Positions 1 to 8,790 are shown, counted from the stretch's first letter. The stretch: 37,765 nucleotides of DNA from Candidatus Atribacteria bacterium (GCA_030156825.1 JASGLU010000012.1:1-37765), one strand, 5' to 3'. A program made the numbers and translations. The notes: generated by a model from the letters alone, not told the origin.

Positions 1-186
1 ATGGTCTAAGGGAAGATAGCCCACTTCATCGATAATGAAAAGTTTAGGCCGGAGATGGAGACTCAAGCGTTTATCCAACCGATTCTCTTTATAGGCTCGC
101 TTTAAATCTTGTAGGAGATGACTCAAAGTGGTAAAGTAAACGCCTATTCCCTGTAAGAGAGCTTCTACTCCTAAAGCTAATGGAGA
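1..186 (-). pseudogene. IS21-type helper ATPase (IstB-like), partial fragment
   Basis: Read on the minus strand, this stretch encodes an open fragment that starts just after where the Walker A loop of an IstB/DnaC-like ATPase would be (S-P-L-A-L-G-V-E-A). It runs through a conserved middle to the Walker B motif IIDEVGYLPLD at the window edge. IstB is the ATP-dependent helper of the IstA transposase in IS21-family elements. The P-loop is missing: the homology stops at about 180, where a different, plus-strand ATPase fragment begins. The C-terminal half would lie outside the window, so I cannot say whether an IstA gene is present. The fragment cannot encode a working ATPase. Confidence 0.7.
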
Positions 187-425
187 ACTGAGAAAGTTTA
201 TGAAACAGATAGAGAAATGTGACCTCTTGATTTGTGATGAGTGGGGTTATGTACCTTTTGAGAAAGGAGGTGCCCAATTACTTTTTCAGGTGATATCGGC
301 ATACTATGAAAAACGTAGTATCATCGTTACTACTAACCTGGAATTTAGCAAGTGGAATGGAATATTCTATGATGAAAGAATGACAGCCGCCATCGTTGAC
401 CGTTTAGCCCAACTTGCACCATAAG
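176..425 (+). pseudogene. IS21-type helper ATPase (IstB-like), C-terminal half
   Basis: The plus-strand frame reads from about ANGELRKF through a Walker B motif (LLICDEWGYVPF) and a sensor-like segment (IIVTTNLEFSKW) to DERMTAAIVDRLAQLAP, then stops. This matches the second half of IstB-like ATPases. The Walker A half and the first 100 or so residues are absent. It abuts a minus-strand fragment of another IstB-like gene at about 176-186, so the locus is a chimera left by nested insertion, inversion or deletion. The usual last dozen or so residues of IstB are also replaced by an early stop. The Met at 200 is internal to the old frame and not a real start. Confidence 0.7.
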
Positions 426-482
426 TTCCAGAAATCAGTCTATATCAGGTCTTTCTTTTTAAGGATTCTCATTTTCGGGTAA
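403..482 (+). repeat. 80-bp imperfect repeat, copy 1 (probable IS21-type end)
   Basis: This 80-bp segment matches 23895-23974 at 68 of 80 positions by my hand alignment, without gaps. It covers the last codons of the IstB-like fragment and the adjoining non-coding bases, ending in TTTTCGGGTAA. In the other copy no IstB-like frame remains upstream. It is probably the right end of an IS21-family element; both copies look old. Confidence 0.6.
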
Positions 483-791
483 CACGGATTTTCTCTGCCA
501 GAAGGGTCTATTATAAATAGCGTATTTAATAGAGCCAGTAATATGAAATATTGAGAGCCACTAAAGCGGAAGGTTGAGAATCAGTAGCGCGGAGAGAAAT
601 GTTTACCTTAGGGCCAACCTGCCTGTTTCAACACTGTCTGTTTATCCGGCTTGCAATTAAAGATGGTTTTTTCTATACTCTTTATAATTCTAAACAAAAG
701 TTTTCAATTTTAGGTGGACGGGTTGGTTTGAATTGCCTGAACTGCTTTCACTCTTATCGATAGTAAAACCAACTCCAGTTGGAGGTGAAGC
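483..791. other. Gene-free interval between IS remnant and metG
   Basis: There is no credible ORF on either strand. The only features I see are the promoter at 651-679 and the strong ribosome binding site GGAGGTGA just before the metG ATG. The leader between the predicted start (about 686) and metG is roughly 100 nt, with no obvious T-box or other recognisable riboswitch motif. Confidence 0.5.
651..679 (+). promoter_or_regulatory. Sigma70-type promoter for the metG operon
   Basis: The -35 box TTGCAA (651-656) and -10 box TATACT (674-679) are separated by 17 bp. A second TATAAT at 683-688 lacks a well-spaced -35. No competing gene lies between this site and metG. Confidence 0.5.
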
Positions 792-2327
792 ATGGGTCAA
801 GGTAGCTTTTATATCACTACCCCCATTTATTATGTAAACGATGTTCCTCATATCGGACATGCCTATACTACTTGTGCCGCTGATGTTTTGGCCCGTTACC
901 ATAGATTGCTGGGGGAAAAAGTGCTTTTTGTTACCGGAACAGACGAACACGGACACAAAATTGAGCAGGCAGCTGAGAAAGCCGGTCTTACCCCCCAGGA
1001 ATTGGTGAATCAGGTGGTGCTCCGTTTCCAGGATTTATGGGAGAAGATGAATATCTCTTATGATGACTTTATTCGTACCACCGAGCCCCGCCATGTAGAA
1101 GTGGTACAAAAGTTTTTTTCTCTTTTACAGGAGCGGGGGTATATTTATCGGGGTGAGTACGAGGGGTGGTATTGTGTTCCCTGTGAAACTTTTTGGCCGG
1201 AAAATCAACTGGATGAGAGACTGGTATGTCCCGATTGTGGCCGGTCCCTTGAGCGCTTAAAAGAAGAGAGCTATTTTTTTGCTCTTTCCCGACTGGAAAA
1301 ACCTTTATTGGAATATTTCGAAAGTCATCCTGATTTGGTAATGCCCGAAAGCAGGTTTAATGAAATTGTGAGTTTTATTCGAGGCGGCTTAAAAGATCAA
1401 AGCATTTCTCGCCGGGGGGTTAAGTGGGGAATTGAAGTACCGGGTGATCCGGAACACACTATCTATGTTTGGTTTGATGCCTTGATTAACTATTTAACCG
1501 CGGCCGGCTTTTCGCAAGATGAGCGAAGGTTTTCCGAATTCTGGTCTCAAGTTTATCACTTGGTGGGGAAAGATATCCTCCGCTTCCATGCTGTTCTTTG
1601 GCCGGCGATGCTGCAGGCAGCTAATTTACCTCTACCTCGCCGGATTTTCGCTCATGGCTGGTGGACGGTAGAAGGGGAAAAAATGTCCAAATCGCGTGGC
1701 AACACAGTTGACCCCAACCGGGTAATTGCCGACTATGGGGTGGACCGGTTCAGATATTTTCTTATGCGGGAAGTAAGTTTTGGCCTTGATGGAGATTTTT
1801 CAGAAAGGGCGCTGATCAGCCGATCGGATTCGGATTTATCGGATAATTTTGGCAACTTGGTGCACCGAACCTTGAATATGGTGTGGAAATACTTCCAGGG
1901 AGAAGTAAAAAAACCTGCTGTTTACCGGGATGAACTTTGGGAGAAAACCTTAGAAGAAGCTTATAGTGGCTTTTCTTTTTTCTTTGATCGGTTTGCTTTT
2001 GCTCAAGTGTTGGAAAATATTTGGAAGTTGGTACATTTGGGAAATCGATTTATCGAACAAAAAGCTCCTTGGAAATTAGCCAAAGAAGGAGAAAAAGAAG
2101 AACTGGTAAGAGTTTTATACCGTTTGTTAGACTGTAGCCGGATATTGGCTGTTCTGGTGTATCCTTTTCTGCCGGGTACAGCAAGCAAATTATGGAAAAT
2201 GATTGGTATGGAAGGGGAAATCAGTGATTTTTCCCTTTCTTCTCAAATTAGCTGGGAAGCCGGTCCGGACTTGTATCGAGTGGGGAAACCTGTACCTTTG
2301 TTCCCGCGGATTGGAGATAAAAAATAG
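792..2327 (+). CDS. metG: Methionyl-tRNA synthetase, catalytic chain
   Basis: This enzyme charges tRNA-Met (and initiator tRNA) with methionine in the cytoplasm. The class I signature HIGH is at residues 20-23 and KMSKS at 297-301. Two CxxC pairs (C128/C131 and C146/C149) form a zinc knuckle, as in the zinc-containing bacterial MetRS type. The 511-residue protein ends after the anticodon-binding helical domain and lacks the C-terminal EMAP/Trbp-like tRNA-binding domain found in longer MetRS. That domain is a separate gene 70 bp downstream. The start is the ATG preceded by GGAGGTGA. Identification is secure. Confidence 0.97.
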   Translation: MGQGSFYITTPIYYVNDVPHIGHAYTTCAADVLARYHRLLGEKVLFVTGTDEHGHKIEQAAEKAGLTPQELVNQVVLRFQDLWEKMNISYDDFIRTTEPRHVEVVQKFFSLLQERGYIYRGEYEGWYCVPCETFWPENQLDERLVCPDCGRSLERLKEESYFFALSRLEKPLLEYFESHPDLVMPESRFNEIVSFIRGGLKDQSISRRGVKWGIEVPGDPEHTIYVWFDALINYLTAAGFSQDERRFSEFWSQVYHLVGKDILRFHAVLWPAMLQAANLPLPRRIFAHGWWTVEGEKMSKSRGNTVDPNRVIADYGVDRFRYFLMREVSFGLDGDFSERALISRSDSDLSDNFGNLVHRTLNMVWKYFQGEVKKPAVYRDELWEKTLEEAYSGFSFFFDRFAFAQVLENIWKLVHLGNRFIEQKAPWKLAKEGEKEELVRVLYRLLDCSRILAVLVYPFLPGTASKLWKMIGMEGEISDFSLSSQISWEAGPDLYRVGKPVPLFPRIGDKK

Positions 2328-2396
2328 AGTAAAAAGCAAAAAGGGAATGGAGAGCAATATGATTGGCTATCATCTGGGTTGGAAGGAGGAATAGAA

Positions 2397-2732
2397 ATGG
2401 TTGAGCCTGAAATTAATCTGGAAGATTTTCAAAAAATTGACCTCCGGGTAGGGAGAATAGTGCAAGCGGAAAGAGTAGAAGATACCCGCGCCCTTATCCG
2501 GTTGTTGGTGGATTTGGGGGAAGAGGAGAGAACTCTGGTAGCCGGGTTGGCTCCTTACTATTCACCGGAAGAGCTGGTAGGGAAGAAAATTGTGGTTTTG
2601 GTCAACCTTAAGCCGGCTAATATTAGAGGAATCAAGTCTCAGGGAATGTTATTGGCGGCCGATGACGGAGCCGGAAATGTTAGTTTGCTTACTCTGGATC
2701 GAGACCTGACTCCCGGTAGTAAGGTTAGATGA
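2397..2732 (+). CDS. Stand-alone tRNA-binding domain (MetRS beta / EMAP-like OB fold)
   Basis: This 111-residue OB-fold protein has the typical opening DFQKIDLRVGRI and the segment GIKSQGMLLAA, as in the C-terminal tRNA-binding and dimerisation domain of MetRS and in CsaA/Trbp111. I place the start at ATG 2397, because AAGGAGG at 2383-2389 is correctly spaced from it; an upstream TTG at 2379 would overlap that site. It lies directly after a MetRS that lacks this domain, so it probably acts as the beta subunit of a split synthetase (as in Aquifex) or as a general tRNA-binding factor. It overlaps tatD by four bases. Confidence 0.88.
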   Translation: MVEPEINLEDFQKIDLRVGRIVQAERVEDTRALIRLLVDLGEEERTLVAGLAPYYSPEELVGKKIVVLVNLKPANIRGIKSQGMLLAADDGAGNVSLLTLDRDLTPGSKVR

Positions 2733-3523
2733 GTTTTTGGGTTGACGTCCATGCTCACTTAGAAGGGGAGGAGTTTGCAGACGACCGGGGTGAGGTGATA
2801 GCCAGGGCCCAAGAGGCAGGGGTGGGTGGCATATTGAACGCGGCTACCTCTTTGACTTCAAGCCAGGAGACGTTGAAACTGATAAGAGAATATCCTTCTC
2901 TTTGGGGGGCACTGGGAGTTCACCCGCAGGAGATCAAGCAAACTCTTCCTGATTTTTCCCTGCTTGAGAGCTGGCTGAACCGAGAAAAAGTAATTGCCCT
3001 GGGCGAGACAGGGCTGGATTATTGGTGGGATACCAGCTATCAGGAAAATCAGAAACGGGGGTTGCGTATTCAAATTGAACTGGCCGAGCACTACCGGTTG
3101 CCTCTGGTAGTTCATTCCCGCAGTGCCAACTCTGACCTTCTTTCTATATTTCAAGATGAACGACCAACGGTTCCGGTGCTGTGGCATTGTTTTTCCGGAG
3201 ACGAAGCAGATTTAGCCCAGGCCCTTTCCTTAGGTTTTTATTTTTCAGTGGGAGGGGTGGTTACCTTCCCCAAAGCAGAAAACCTTCGGTTGCTGGTTAA
3301 AAAGATTCCCCAGGATCGGTTGTTGCTGGAAACCGATTCTCCTTATCTCAGCCCCCAGCCGAAACGAGGTAAAAGGAATGAACCGGCTTTTTTGGTTTAC
3401 ACGGCCCGTTTTTTGAGTGGATGGTTGCAAATAGAGGAAGCTGAATTTCAAGCCCGGCTTTTGCGAAATTTTCAATCGCTTTTTCCCCGGGCGAAAATTT
3501 CCAGCAATTCCGACAACCTATAA
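2729..3523 (+). CDS. tatD: TatD-family metal-dependent hydrolase (DNase)
   Basis: This is a 264-residue TIM-barrel hydrolase of the TatD family, which includes metal-dependent 3'-5' exonucleases acting in DNA repair and turnover. The metal ligands are in place: H8 and H10 in DVHAHL, E93 in GETGLD, H129, H153 in WHCFSG and D203 in ETDSPYLSP. The length is standard. The start ATG overlaps the stop of the preceding tRNA-binding protein (ATGA), indicating translational coupling. metG followed by tatD is a common bacterial gene order. Confidence 0.95.
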   Translation: MSFWVDVHAHLEGEEFADDRGEVIARAQEAGVGGILNAATSLTSSQETLKLIREYPSLWGALGVHPQEIKQTLPDFSLLESWLNREKVIALGETGLDYWWDTSYQENQKRGLRIQIELAEHYRLPLVVHSRSANSDLLSIFQDERPTVPVLWHCFSGDEADLAQALSLGFYFSVGGVVTFPKAENLRLLVKKIPQDRLLLETDSPYLSPQPKRGKRNEPAFLVYTARFLSGWLQIEEAEFQARLLRNFQSLFPRAKISSNSDNL

Positions 3524-3555
3524 AGAATTTTAGTTGATTAAAGAACAAAAATTGG

Positions 3556-3576
3556 GAGAATTTTATTTCTCTTTTT
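3556..3576 (+). terminator. Weak possible terminator after tatD
   Basis: GAGAA and TTCTC form a 5-bp stem with a 6-nt loop, followed directly by five T. The stem is AT-rich and short, so efficiency is doubtful. The location, just after tatD and before a new promoter, is appropriate. Confidence 0.3.
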
Positions 3577-3630
3577 CGGTTCTAATTTTTAGAGGCTGAT
3601 TTAGAAAACTTTATTTTAGGTGAATTAAAT

Positions 3631-3660
3631 TTGAAATTAGTTGATAGAATATAGTATAGT
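3631..3660 (+). promoter_or_regulatory. Promoter for the 3724-6125 gene group
   Basis: TTGAAA (3631-3636) and TATAGT (3655-3660) are spaced by 18 bp in the intergenic region upstream of the bifunctional-nuclease-family gene. Predicted transcription begins at about 3667, giving a short leader. Confidence 0.45.
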
Positions 3661-3723
3661 CGGGTTGGAAGCTATAAGAGGTTTCGGTTTAAATTAAATG
3701 GTAAGCGAGATGGGATTAGGCTT

Positions 3724-4215
3724 ATGATGAAAATGAAAGTTCAGGGTTTAATGTTTGATCAGAAGAACTCGATGGCAGTGGTTATTCTGATCGATGAGGA
3801 AGAAAAAAGGACCCTCCCCATTTGGGTAGGGTTATTTGAGGCCCAAGCTATTCTACTTGGTTTAGAAGGAGTAAAAACTCCTCGGCCTCTTACCCACGAC
3901 CTTACTGTTTCTCTCATTCGCACTTTGGGAGCGGAGCTGGAGAAAGTGGTAATCACCAAAATCGTGGATAATACTTTTTATGCCTTGCTCCACCTGAAAG
4001 TTAACCAGGAAGAACTTACAGTTGATGCTCGCCCCAGTGATGGCATTGCTTTAGCTCTCCGGATGGATGTTCCCATCTATATTTCAGAGGAAATACGTAG
4101 TTCTACGACAGTAGCTACTGGGGAGATTGACGACAAAGAAATAGAAGAGTTTAGCCAGTTTTTAGACGGCCTAAAGCCGGATGACTTGAAAAAATACTTG
4201 GGATATGAACCGTAA
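3724..4215 (+). CDS. Bifunctional nuclease family protein (BFN, DUF151)
   Basis: This 163-residue protein belongs to the bifunctional nuclease (DUF151) family. Visible family features are the opening strand-turn-strand with LPIWVG, the segment EAQAILLGLEG, the central HDL, and the highly conserved ARPSDGIALALR followed by P-I-Y-I. Plant members have RNase and DNase activity; bacterial members are common in anaerobes and thermophiles, and their substrate is uncertain. The last 11 bases overlap the next gene, so the two are probably co-translated. Confidence 0.85.
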   Translation: MMKMKVQGLMFDQKNSMAVVILIDEEEKRTLPIWVGLFEAQAILLGLEGVKTPRPLTHDLTVSLIRTLGAELEKVVITKIVDNTFYALLHLKVNQEELTVDARPSDGIALALRMDVPIYISEEIRSSTTVATGEIDDKEIEEFSQFLDGLKPDDLKKYLGYEP

Positions 4216-4696
4216 ACTTATGGTGGGAGTAATAGGTTCAAGCGTAGCTGATCGAGAACTGGAAGGTATTGCTCGGGAAGTGGGAAGAGAAATTGCGCTT
4301 GCCGGAGGAGTGCTGATATGCGGTGGATTGGCTGGAGTGATGGAAGCTGCTTGCCGTGGGGCAAAAGAGGCAGGAGGAACCACCATCGGTGTTTTACCCG
4401 GTTTATCTCAGGCTGATGCTAACCCCTTTGTTGACTTTCCTATCCTTACTGGTTTAGGAGAAGCCAGGAATGTAATAGTGGTTTCCAGCGCAGAAGCGGT
4501 AATAGCTTGTGGTGGTGGCCCGGGTACCTTAAGCGAAATTGCCTTTGCCCTTCGCCAGGGCAAAATTTTAGCCGGTATTCAGACCTGGAAGATTACCGAC
4601 AGAGCTGGTTACTCCGAATTTTTTCCCCAGTTTGAGCAACCAAAATTGGCGGTTGAGTATGTTTTTAAAAAAATAGGAGGGGAGATGAATGGCTAA
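4205..4696 (+). CDS. LOG-like nucleotide-binding protein (TIGR00725 type)
   Basis: This is a 163-residue Rossmann-like protein of the SLOG/LOG superfamily, TIGR00725 branch. It has a G-V-I-G-S-S start, GGVLICGGLAGVMEAA near residues 34-49, and GGGPGTLSE at 103-111. That last segment corresponds to the PGGxGTxxE signature of LOG (cytokinin-activating) and MoCo-carrier-like proteins. The exact substrate, probably a nucleotide or nucleotide derivative, is not known. It overlaps both neighbours by 8-11 bases and so sits in an operon with the BFN and Asp23 genes. Confidence 0.8.
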   Translation: MNRKLMVGVIGSSVADRELEGIAREVGREIALAGGVLICGGLAGVMEAACRGAKEAGGTTIGVLPGLSQADANPFVDFPILTGLGEARNVIVVSSAEAVIACGGGPGTLSEIAFALRQGKILAGIQTWKITDRAGYSEFFPQFEQPKLAVEYVFKKIGGEMNG

Positions 4697-5048
4697 GGAG
4701 CAGTCTTTAGAGGGAGAAGTAAGGGTTAATGTATCTACTATTTTGGATGTCGTTGCTCAATCGGTTTCTGAAGTAACAGGGGTTTTGAACAAATTTGAAG
4801 ATTTGGTCAAGCAATCCAAGGTTTCAGTAAAAGGAGAAATTTTGAATCCTCAACAAAAAGTGCTCTTATCTGAGAACGAGGTAGAGATTAATCTTTCTTT
4901 GACTTTAGACCCAAATGTTTCTTTTGTTCAGGTAGCCCAGCAAGTGCAATCGGTGGTGTTAACTAACTTGCAGGCTAAGCTGGGGATATCACCCCGGAAA
5001 GTTAATGTGGAAGTTGCGAAAGTAGATTGGAATTTGAGAGAAAAATAA
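4689..5048 (+). CDS. Asp23/Gls24 family protein
   Basis: This 119-residue protein has the Asp23/Gls24 pattern: an initial strand-helix (VNVSTILDVVAQSVSEVTGV), a charged beta strand (VEINLSLTL), an amphipathic helix with repeated V/Q (VAQQVQSVVLTNL) and a final strand (VNVEVAKVDW). In Firmicutes, Asp23 proteins form membrane-tethered layers and respond to envelope stress, and they are often clustered with translation and lipid genes. There is no membrane segment here, so any tethering would need a partner. A second Asp23-like domain occurs at 9886-10734. Confidence 0.75.
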   Translation: MAKEQSLEGEVRVNVSTILDVVAQSVSEVTGVLNKFEDLVKQSKVSVKGEILNPQQKVLLSENEVEINLSLTLDPNVSFVQVAQQVQSVVLTNLQAKLGISPRKVNVEVAKVDWNLREK

Positions 5049-5057
5049 AAAAGGGGG

Positions 5058-5264
5058 TTGGGGACTTTGTACAATCCTGAAGGATTATGTCAGGTATGTC
5101 GGTATTGTGATGCGGATTTGCGGCTAAAGGGACTTTATCGTTGTCTCTTAGGAGAAAAGAAAGTGAGAACTGCTCCGGTAGACCGGTGTGATTACTTTTT
5201 TCCGGATCACCTTACCGGACCCGAGCACGGTGCTACCTCGCTAAAAGAAAAGCCTCATAGTTAA
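5058..5264 (+). CDS. Small Cys-rich hypothetical protein
   Basis: I do not recognise this 68-residue protein. It starts at a TTG directly after AAGGGGG. The N-terminal part has a CxxCxxC cluster (C11, C14, C17), followed by C29 and C44 in a D-R-C-D-Y-F-F context. Such a pattern could bind zinc or an iron-sulfur cluster. The C-terminal tail is polar. It is tightly packed between the Asp23 gene and rsmA, which supports it being real. The start could be nine bases later, at another TTG. Confidence 0.55.
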   Translation: MGTLYNPEGLCQVCRYCDADLRLKGLYRCLLGEKKVRTAPVDRCDYFFPDHLTGPEHGATSLKEKPHS

Positions 5265-5276
5265 GGCTAAGTTTGG

Positions 5277-6125
5277 TTGGTAAACAAAACCCAATATAAG
5301 GTGGGAGCGCAGTTTCGTTATCAGAAAAAGTGGGGACAGAATTTTCTGATTAATCCCCGGGTGCTCCAAAAAATTGTAGCCTCGGCCGAAGTCGGTCCAA
5401 AGGATTTGGTGGTGGAAGTTGGAACTGGCGAGGGGAATTTGACCTTTCTCCTGGTGCAAAAAGCGGGAGCGGTAATAGGGTTTGAAATTGACCCTCGGTT
5501 ATTTTCTCTAACCAGAGATAGGTGTCACTCTTTTTCCAATTTGCATCTTTATCAAGGAGACTTCCTCCAGTTTTCTATGTCGGATTTAATCGAATCATTT
5601 CCTGGCTTTAATTATAAAATGGTTTCTAACCTTCCCTATTCGATTTCCTCTCCGGTTTTGTTTAAGGTGTTAGAAAGTGAGATACCTTGGAAAATGGTAG
5701 TTCTTATGGTGCAAAAAGAATTTGGGGAAAGGGTCTTATCCCCTCCGGGAGAGAGAGAAAGCGGCCTGCTTTCTTTAGCGGTTCATATGCGGATGAAGGT
5801 GGAGAAAATAATGTCTGTTTCTCGCTTTTCTTTCAGACCGGCTCCTCAGGTTGACTCCGTTCTTTTAAAGCTTACTCCATGGATACAAGCAGTTGAGCTG
5901 GTCCGTTATCGGGCGGTTATGGAAGTTGCCCGGGTGCTTTTTTCTCAGCGGCGAAAGAAAATAGGGAAAACCTTAAGCCGCTCTTTAGCTTTACCCCAGG
6001 GGGAAGAGTTACTTACTCAGCTGGGTATCGATCCTGCTCTTCGCCCAGAAAACCTGAGGGTTGAGCAATGGATTTGCCTTTCGCAAGCGATAGCTGAACA
6101 AAAAGAGGGAGGGGCTGTGTTATAA
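5277..6125 (+). CDS. rsmA: 16S rRNA adenine(1518/1519)-N6-dimethyltransferase
   Basis: RsmA (KsgA) dimethylates two adjacent adenines in the terminal helix of 16S rRNA late in 30S assembly. The 282-residue protein has the family's entry motif GQNFL (20-24), the SAM-binding loop EVGTGEG (47-53), the acidic loop FEID (69-72) and the catalytic NLPY (118-121) followed by SIS. The C-terminal helical domain is complete (FSQRRKK, LRPENL). The assigned start is TTG 5277, which has only a weak upstream ribosome binding site. The secA promoter overlaps its stop codon. Confidence 0.94.
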   Translation: MVNKTQYKVGAQFRYQKKWGQNFLINPRVLQKIVASAEVGPKDLVVEVGTGEGNLTFLLVQKAGAVIGFEIDPRLFSLTRDRCHSFSNLHLYQGDFLQFSMSDLIESFPGFNYKMVSNLPYSISSPVLFKVLESEIPWKMVVLMVQKEFGERVLSPPGERESGLLSLAVHMRMKVEKIMSVSRFSFRPAPQVDSVLLKLTPWIQAVELVRYRAVMEVARVLFSQRRKKIGKTLSRSLALPQGEELLTQLGIDPALRPENLRVEQWICLSQAIAEQKEGGAVL

Positions 6126-6126
6126 T
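6118..6126 (+). promoter_or_regulatory. Extended -10 promoter for secA
   Basis: The string TGTTATAAT is a perfect TGnTATAAT extended -10 element at the very end of rsmA. No good -35 box is seen at the standard spacing. Transcription would start near 6133 and give a leader of about 77 nt before secA. Confidence 0.45.
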
Positions 6127-6151
6127 TAACTGAGTGTAAACGAAGTTTCGG

Positions 6152-6180
6152 GTTGATGGTCTTTTTTTAGGCTCATCAGC
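6152..6180 (+). other. Possible hairpin in the secA leader
   Basis: GTTGATGGTC (6152-6161) can pair with GGC-T-CATCAGC (6170-6180), with two G-U pairs and one bulged T, around a T-rich loop. It sits between the extended -10 promoter and the secA start. The T run is in the loop and not after the stem, so it is not an intrinsic terminator. Confidence 0.3.
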
Positions 6181-6209
6181 TCTATTGGTTTTACTTGGGG
6201 GAATAAAAG

Positions 6210-8765
6210 ATGTTGGGAGTAGTAAAGGATTTTTTTACCAAAAAAGGTCATGATCGTCAGCTTCGGGAATTGCAGAAAAAGTATGTTGAGCCAATTAATA
6301 CTCAGGAAAAAGAGCTGACAGAGCTCCCAGACGAGGAGCTAAAAAATAAAACTCAGGTATTTAAAAATCGCCTGTCAACAGGAGCAACCTTAGAAGATAT
6401 TTTAATTGAGGCTTTCGCTGTGGTTAGAGAAGCTGCTCGGCGGGTTATCAAACTTCGTCCCTTTGATGTGCAACTAATGGGGGCGGCGGTTCTTCATCAG
6501 GGAAAAATCGCCGAGATGCAAACCGGAGAAGGTAAAACTTTGGTGGCCACTATGCCGGCTTATTTAAATGCCCTTACTGGAAAAGGGGTACACATAGTAA
6601 CGGTGAACGATTACTTGGCCAAGCGAGACCGGTTTTGGATGGGGCCAGTGTATGAATTTTTAGGCCTGTCGGTAGGCTTAATCCAGCATGATATGAAGCC
6701 TGAAGAAAGAAAAAAAGCCTATGCTTGCGATATTGTTTATGGTACCAATACCGAATTTGGTTTTGATTACCTGCGAGATAATATGGCCCTGAGCCAGGAA
6801 CAGGTGGTACAAAGAGAACTTAATTACGCCATCATCGACGAGGTGGATAGCATTTTAATCGATGAAGCTCGTACTCCTCTTATTATTTCCGGTCCGGCTG
6901 AAGATTCTACCGAAATTTACTATAAAATAGACCGTCTGGTCCGGCGTCTGACTTATGGAGAGGATTTTGATTTTGAGGAAAAAACCCGCTCGATTTGGTT
7001 GACAGAAGAGGGTATCGCCCGGGTGGAAAAGTTGCTCCATGTAGATAATCTCTATCAAGACACCGGTAAAGGTTCTCTGGAGCACCTGGTGCGTCAGTCA
7101 TTGCGGGCTCACCACCTTTATCGAAAAGATGTGGACTACGTGGTAAAAGACGGGGAAGTAATTATTGTAGATGAGTTTACCGGTCGTCTGATGCATGGTC
7201 GACGCTATAGCGACGGTTTACATCAGGCAATTGAGGCTAAAGAAAAGCTGCAGGTGGCTCGCGAAAACCAGACCTTGGCTTCTATAACCTATCAAAACTT
7301 TTTTAGAATGTATCAAAAAACAGCCGGGATGACCGGCACTGCTAAAACCGAGGAGAGCGAATTCCTGTATACTTATGGCATGCCGGTGGTGGTGATTCCT
7401 ACCAACAAACCCCTTTGCCGAACTAACTATCCGGATGTTATCTACCGCACCGAAAAGGAAAAATTTGAAGCGGTGGTGCGAGAAATTGAGGAGCTGCATC
7501 GAATAGGAAGACCGGTTTTGGTTGGCACGGTTTCTATAGATAAATCGGAAAAGTTAAGTCAAATGCTGGCGAAGAAGGGAATTGCCCATCAAGTGCTTAA
7601 TGCTAAAAACCATGAGCGAGAGGCAGAAATTATAGCTCAGGCCGGCCAACGCTCAGCGGTTACTATTTCTACCAACATGGCTGGTCGGGGGACCGATATT
7701 ATTTTGGGAGAAGGGATAGCCGATCTTGGTGGATTACATGTAGTGGGAACTGAGAGACACGAAAGCCGGCGGATTGATAACCAGCTGCGGGGTCGAGCTG
7801 GTCGTCAGGGAGACCCGGGTTCTTCCCGGTTTTTCCTTTCCTTAGAAGACAGTCTGCTTCGCCTTTTTGGGTCGGACCGAATTTCTAATTTGATGGATCG
7901 GTTAGGGGTGGAGGAAGGGGTGCCAATTGAACACCCACTTATTACCCGAGCAATTGAATCGGCTCAAAAAAAGGTGGAAGGTTATCATTTTAACCTGCGA
8001 AAAACCCTGCTTCAGTATGACGACATTATGAACCAACAGAGAGAAGTTATCTACTCTCAGCGCCGACAGGTTCTATTTGAGCCTAATTTGCGCCCGATTA
8101 TCCTGGGCATGTTGCAAGAGCTGGTAGCAGAAGCAACGGCTGGGTATGCCGAAGAGAAAACTTACCCGGAAGAATGGGATTGGGAAGGGCTTAACCGTCG
8201 TTTACAATATTTGTTTGGTATTTCGCTGGCAGTGCCAGAAGCCGAGCGTGCTGATTTTTCTAAAGATAGATTACAGGAGATGATTTTCAACCAGGTACGG
8301 GAGATTTATCAATCTCGGGTACGGGAAGCAGGAGAAGAAGTTTTCTCCAATCTGGAGCGCCTGCTTTTCTTGAAGATAGTGGACACCCACTGGAAAGACC
8401 ATCTACGTAACATGGACCACCTTCGAGAAGGCATTGGTCTGAGAGCAGTGGGTCAGCGCGACCCTCTGGTAGAATATCAACTTGAAGCCTTTGATATGTT
8501 CCAGACGATGGTGTCTCAAATTAGAGAAGACTTGCTCAGATATTTGCTTAGGGTTCGGGTGGTGGTGAAAAAGAATAACCAGCGATCTGCTAAGCCGGCT
8601 GCTTCTTCCTTAGGTAAGAGTTCAAAAAAGTCTGTTAAAGATGCGGAGCGGGAACCGGTGGAACAGCAGGTAGTTTCTTCTCGAAGCACCAAAGTAGGGA
8701 GAAATGACCCCTGTCCCTGTGGCAGCGGATTAAAATATAAGTACTGTTGTGGAAAGCCATCTTGA
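6210..8765 (+). CDS. secA: Preprotein translocase ATPase subunit SecA
   Basis: SecA is the motor that drives unfolded preproteins through the SecYEG channel at the inner membrane. The 851-residue protein contains Walker A QTGEGKT (104-110), the DEVD box (210-213) followed by the conserved [14 protein letters not shown], the preprotein cross-linking domain, NBD2 with GRGTDIILG, and the [11 protein letters not shown] motif VI region. The last 22 residues carry the CPCGSG...CC zinc-binding tail that contacts SecB or ribosomes. There is a single secA copy in the window. The gene has its own extended -10 promoter and is 25 bp upstream of prfB, a common bacterial arrangement. Confidence 0.98.
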   Translation: MLGVVKDFFTKKGHDRQLRELQKKYVEPINTQEKELTELPDEELKNKTQVFKNRLSTGATLEDILIEAFAVVREAARRVIKLRPFDVQLMGAAVLHQGKIAEMQTGEGKTLVATMPAYLNALTGKGVHIVTVNDYLAKRDRFWMGPVYEFLGLSVGLIQHDMKPEERKKAYACDIVYGTNTEFGFDYLRDNMALSQEQVVQRELNYAIIDEVDSILIDEARTPLIISGPAEDSTEIYYKIDRLVRRLTYGEDFDFEEKTRSIWLTEEGIARVEKLLHVDNLYQDTGKGSLEHLVRQSLRAHHLYRKDVDYVVKDGEVIIVDEFTGRLMHGRRYSDGLHQAIEAKEKLQVARENQTLASITYQNFFRMYQKTAGMTGTAKTEESEFLYTYGMPVVVIPTNKPLCRTNYPDVIYRTEKEKFEAVVREIEELHRIGRPVLVGTVSIDKSEKLSQMLAKKGIAHQVLNAKNHEREAEIIAQAGQRSAVTISTNMAGRGTDIILGEGIADLGGLHVVGTERHESRRIDNQLRGRAGRQGDPGSSRFFLSLEDSLLRLFGSDRISNLMDRLGVEEGVPIEHPLITRAIESAQKKVEGYHFNLRKTLLQYDDIMNQQREVIYSQRRQVLFEPNLRPIILGMLQELVAEATAGYAEEKTYPEEWDWEGLNRRLQYLFGISLAVPEAERADFSKDRLQEMIFNQVREIYQSRVREAGEEVFSNLERLLFLKIVDTHWKDHLRNMDHLREGIGLRAVGQRDPLVEYQLEAFDMFQTMVSQIREDLLRYLLRVRVVVKKNNQRSAKPAASSLGKSSKKSVKDAEREPVEQQVVSSRSTKVGRNDPCPCGSGLKYKYCCGKPS

Positions 8766-8790
8766 TTGCAGTTGAAGGGGGAATGTTTAG

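Noticed and set aside
2203-2394. An ORF overlapping the end of metG
   Set aside because: It is in another frame of metG with no ribosome binding site, and the real downstream gene starts at 2397.
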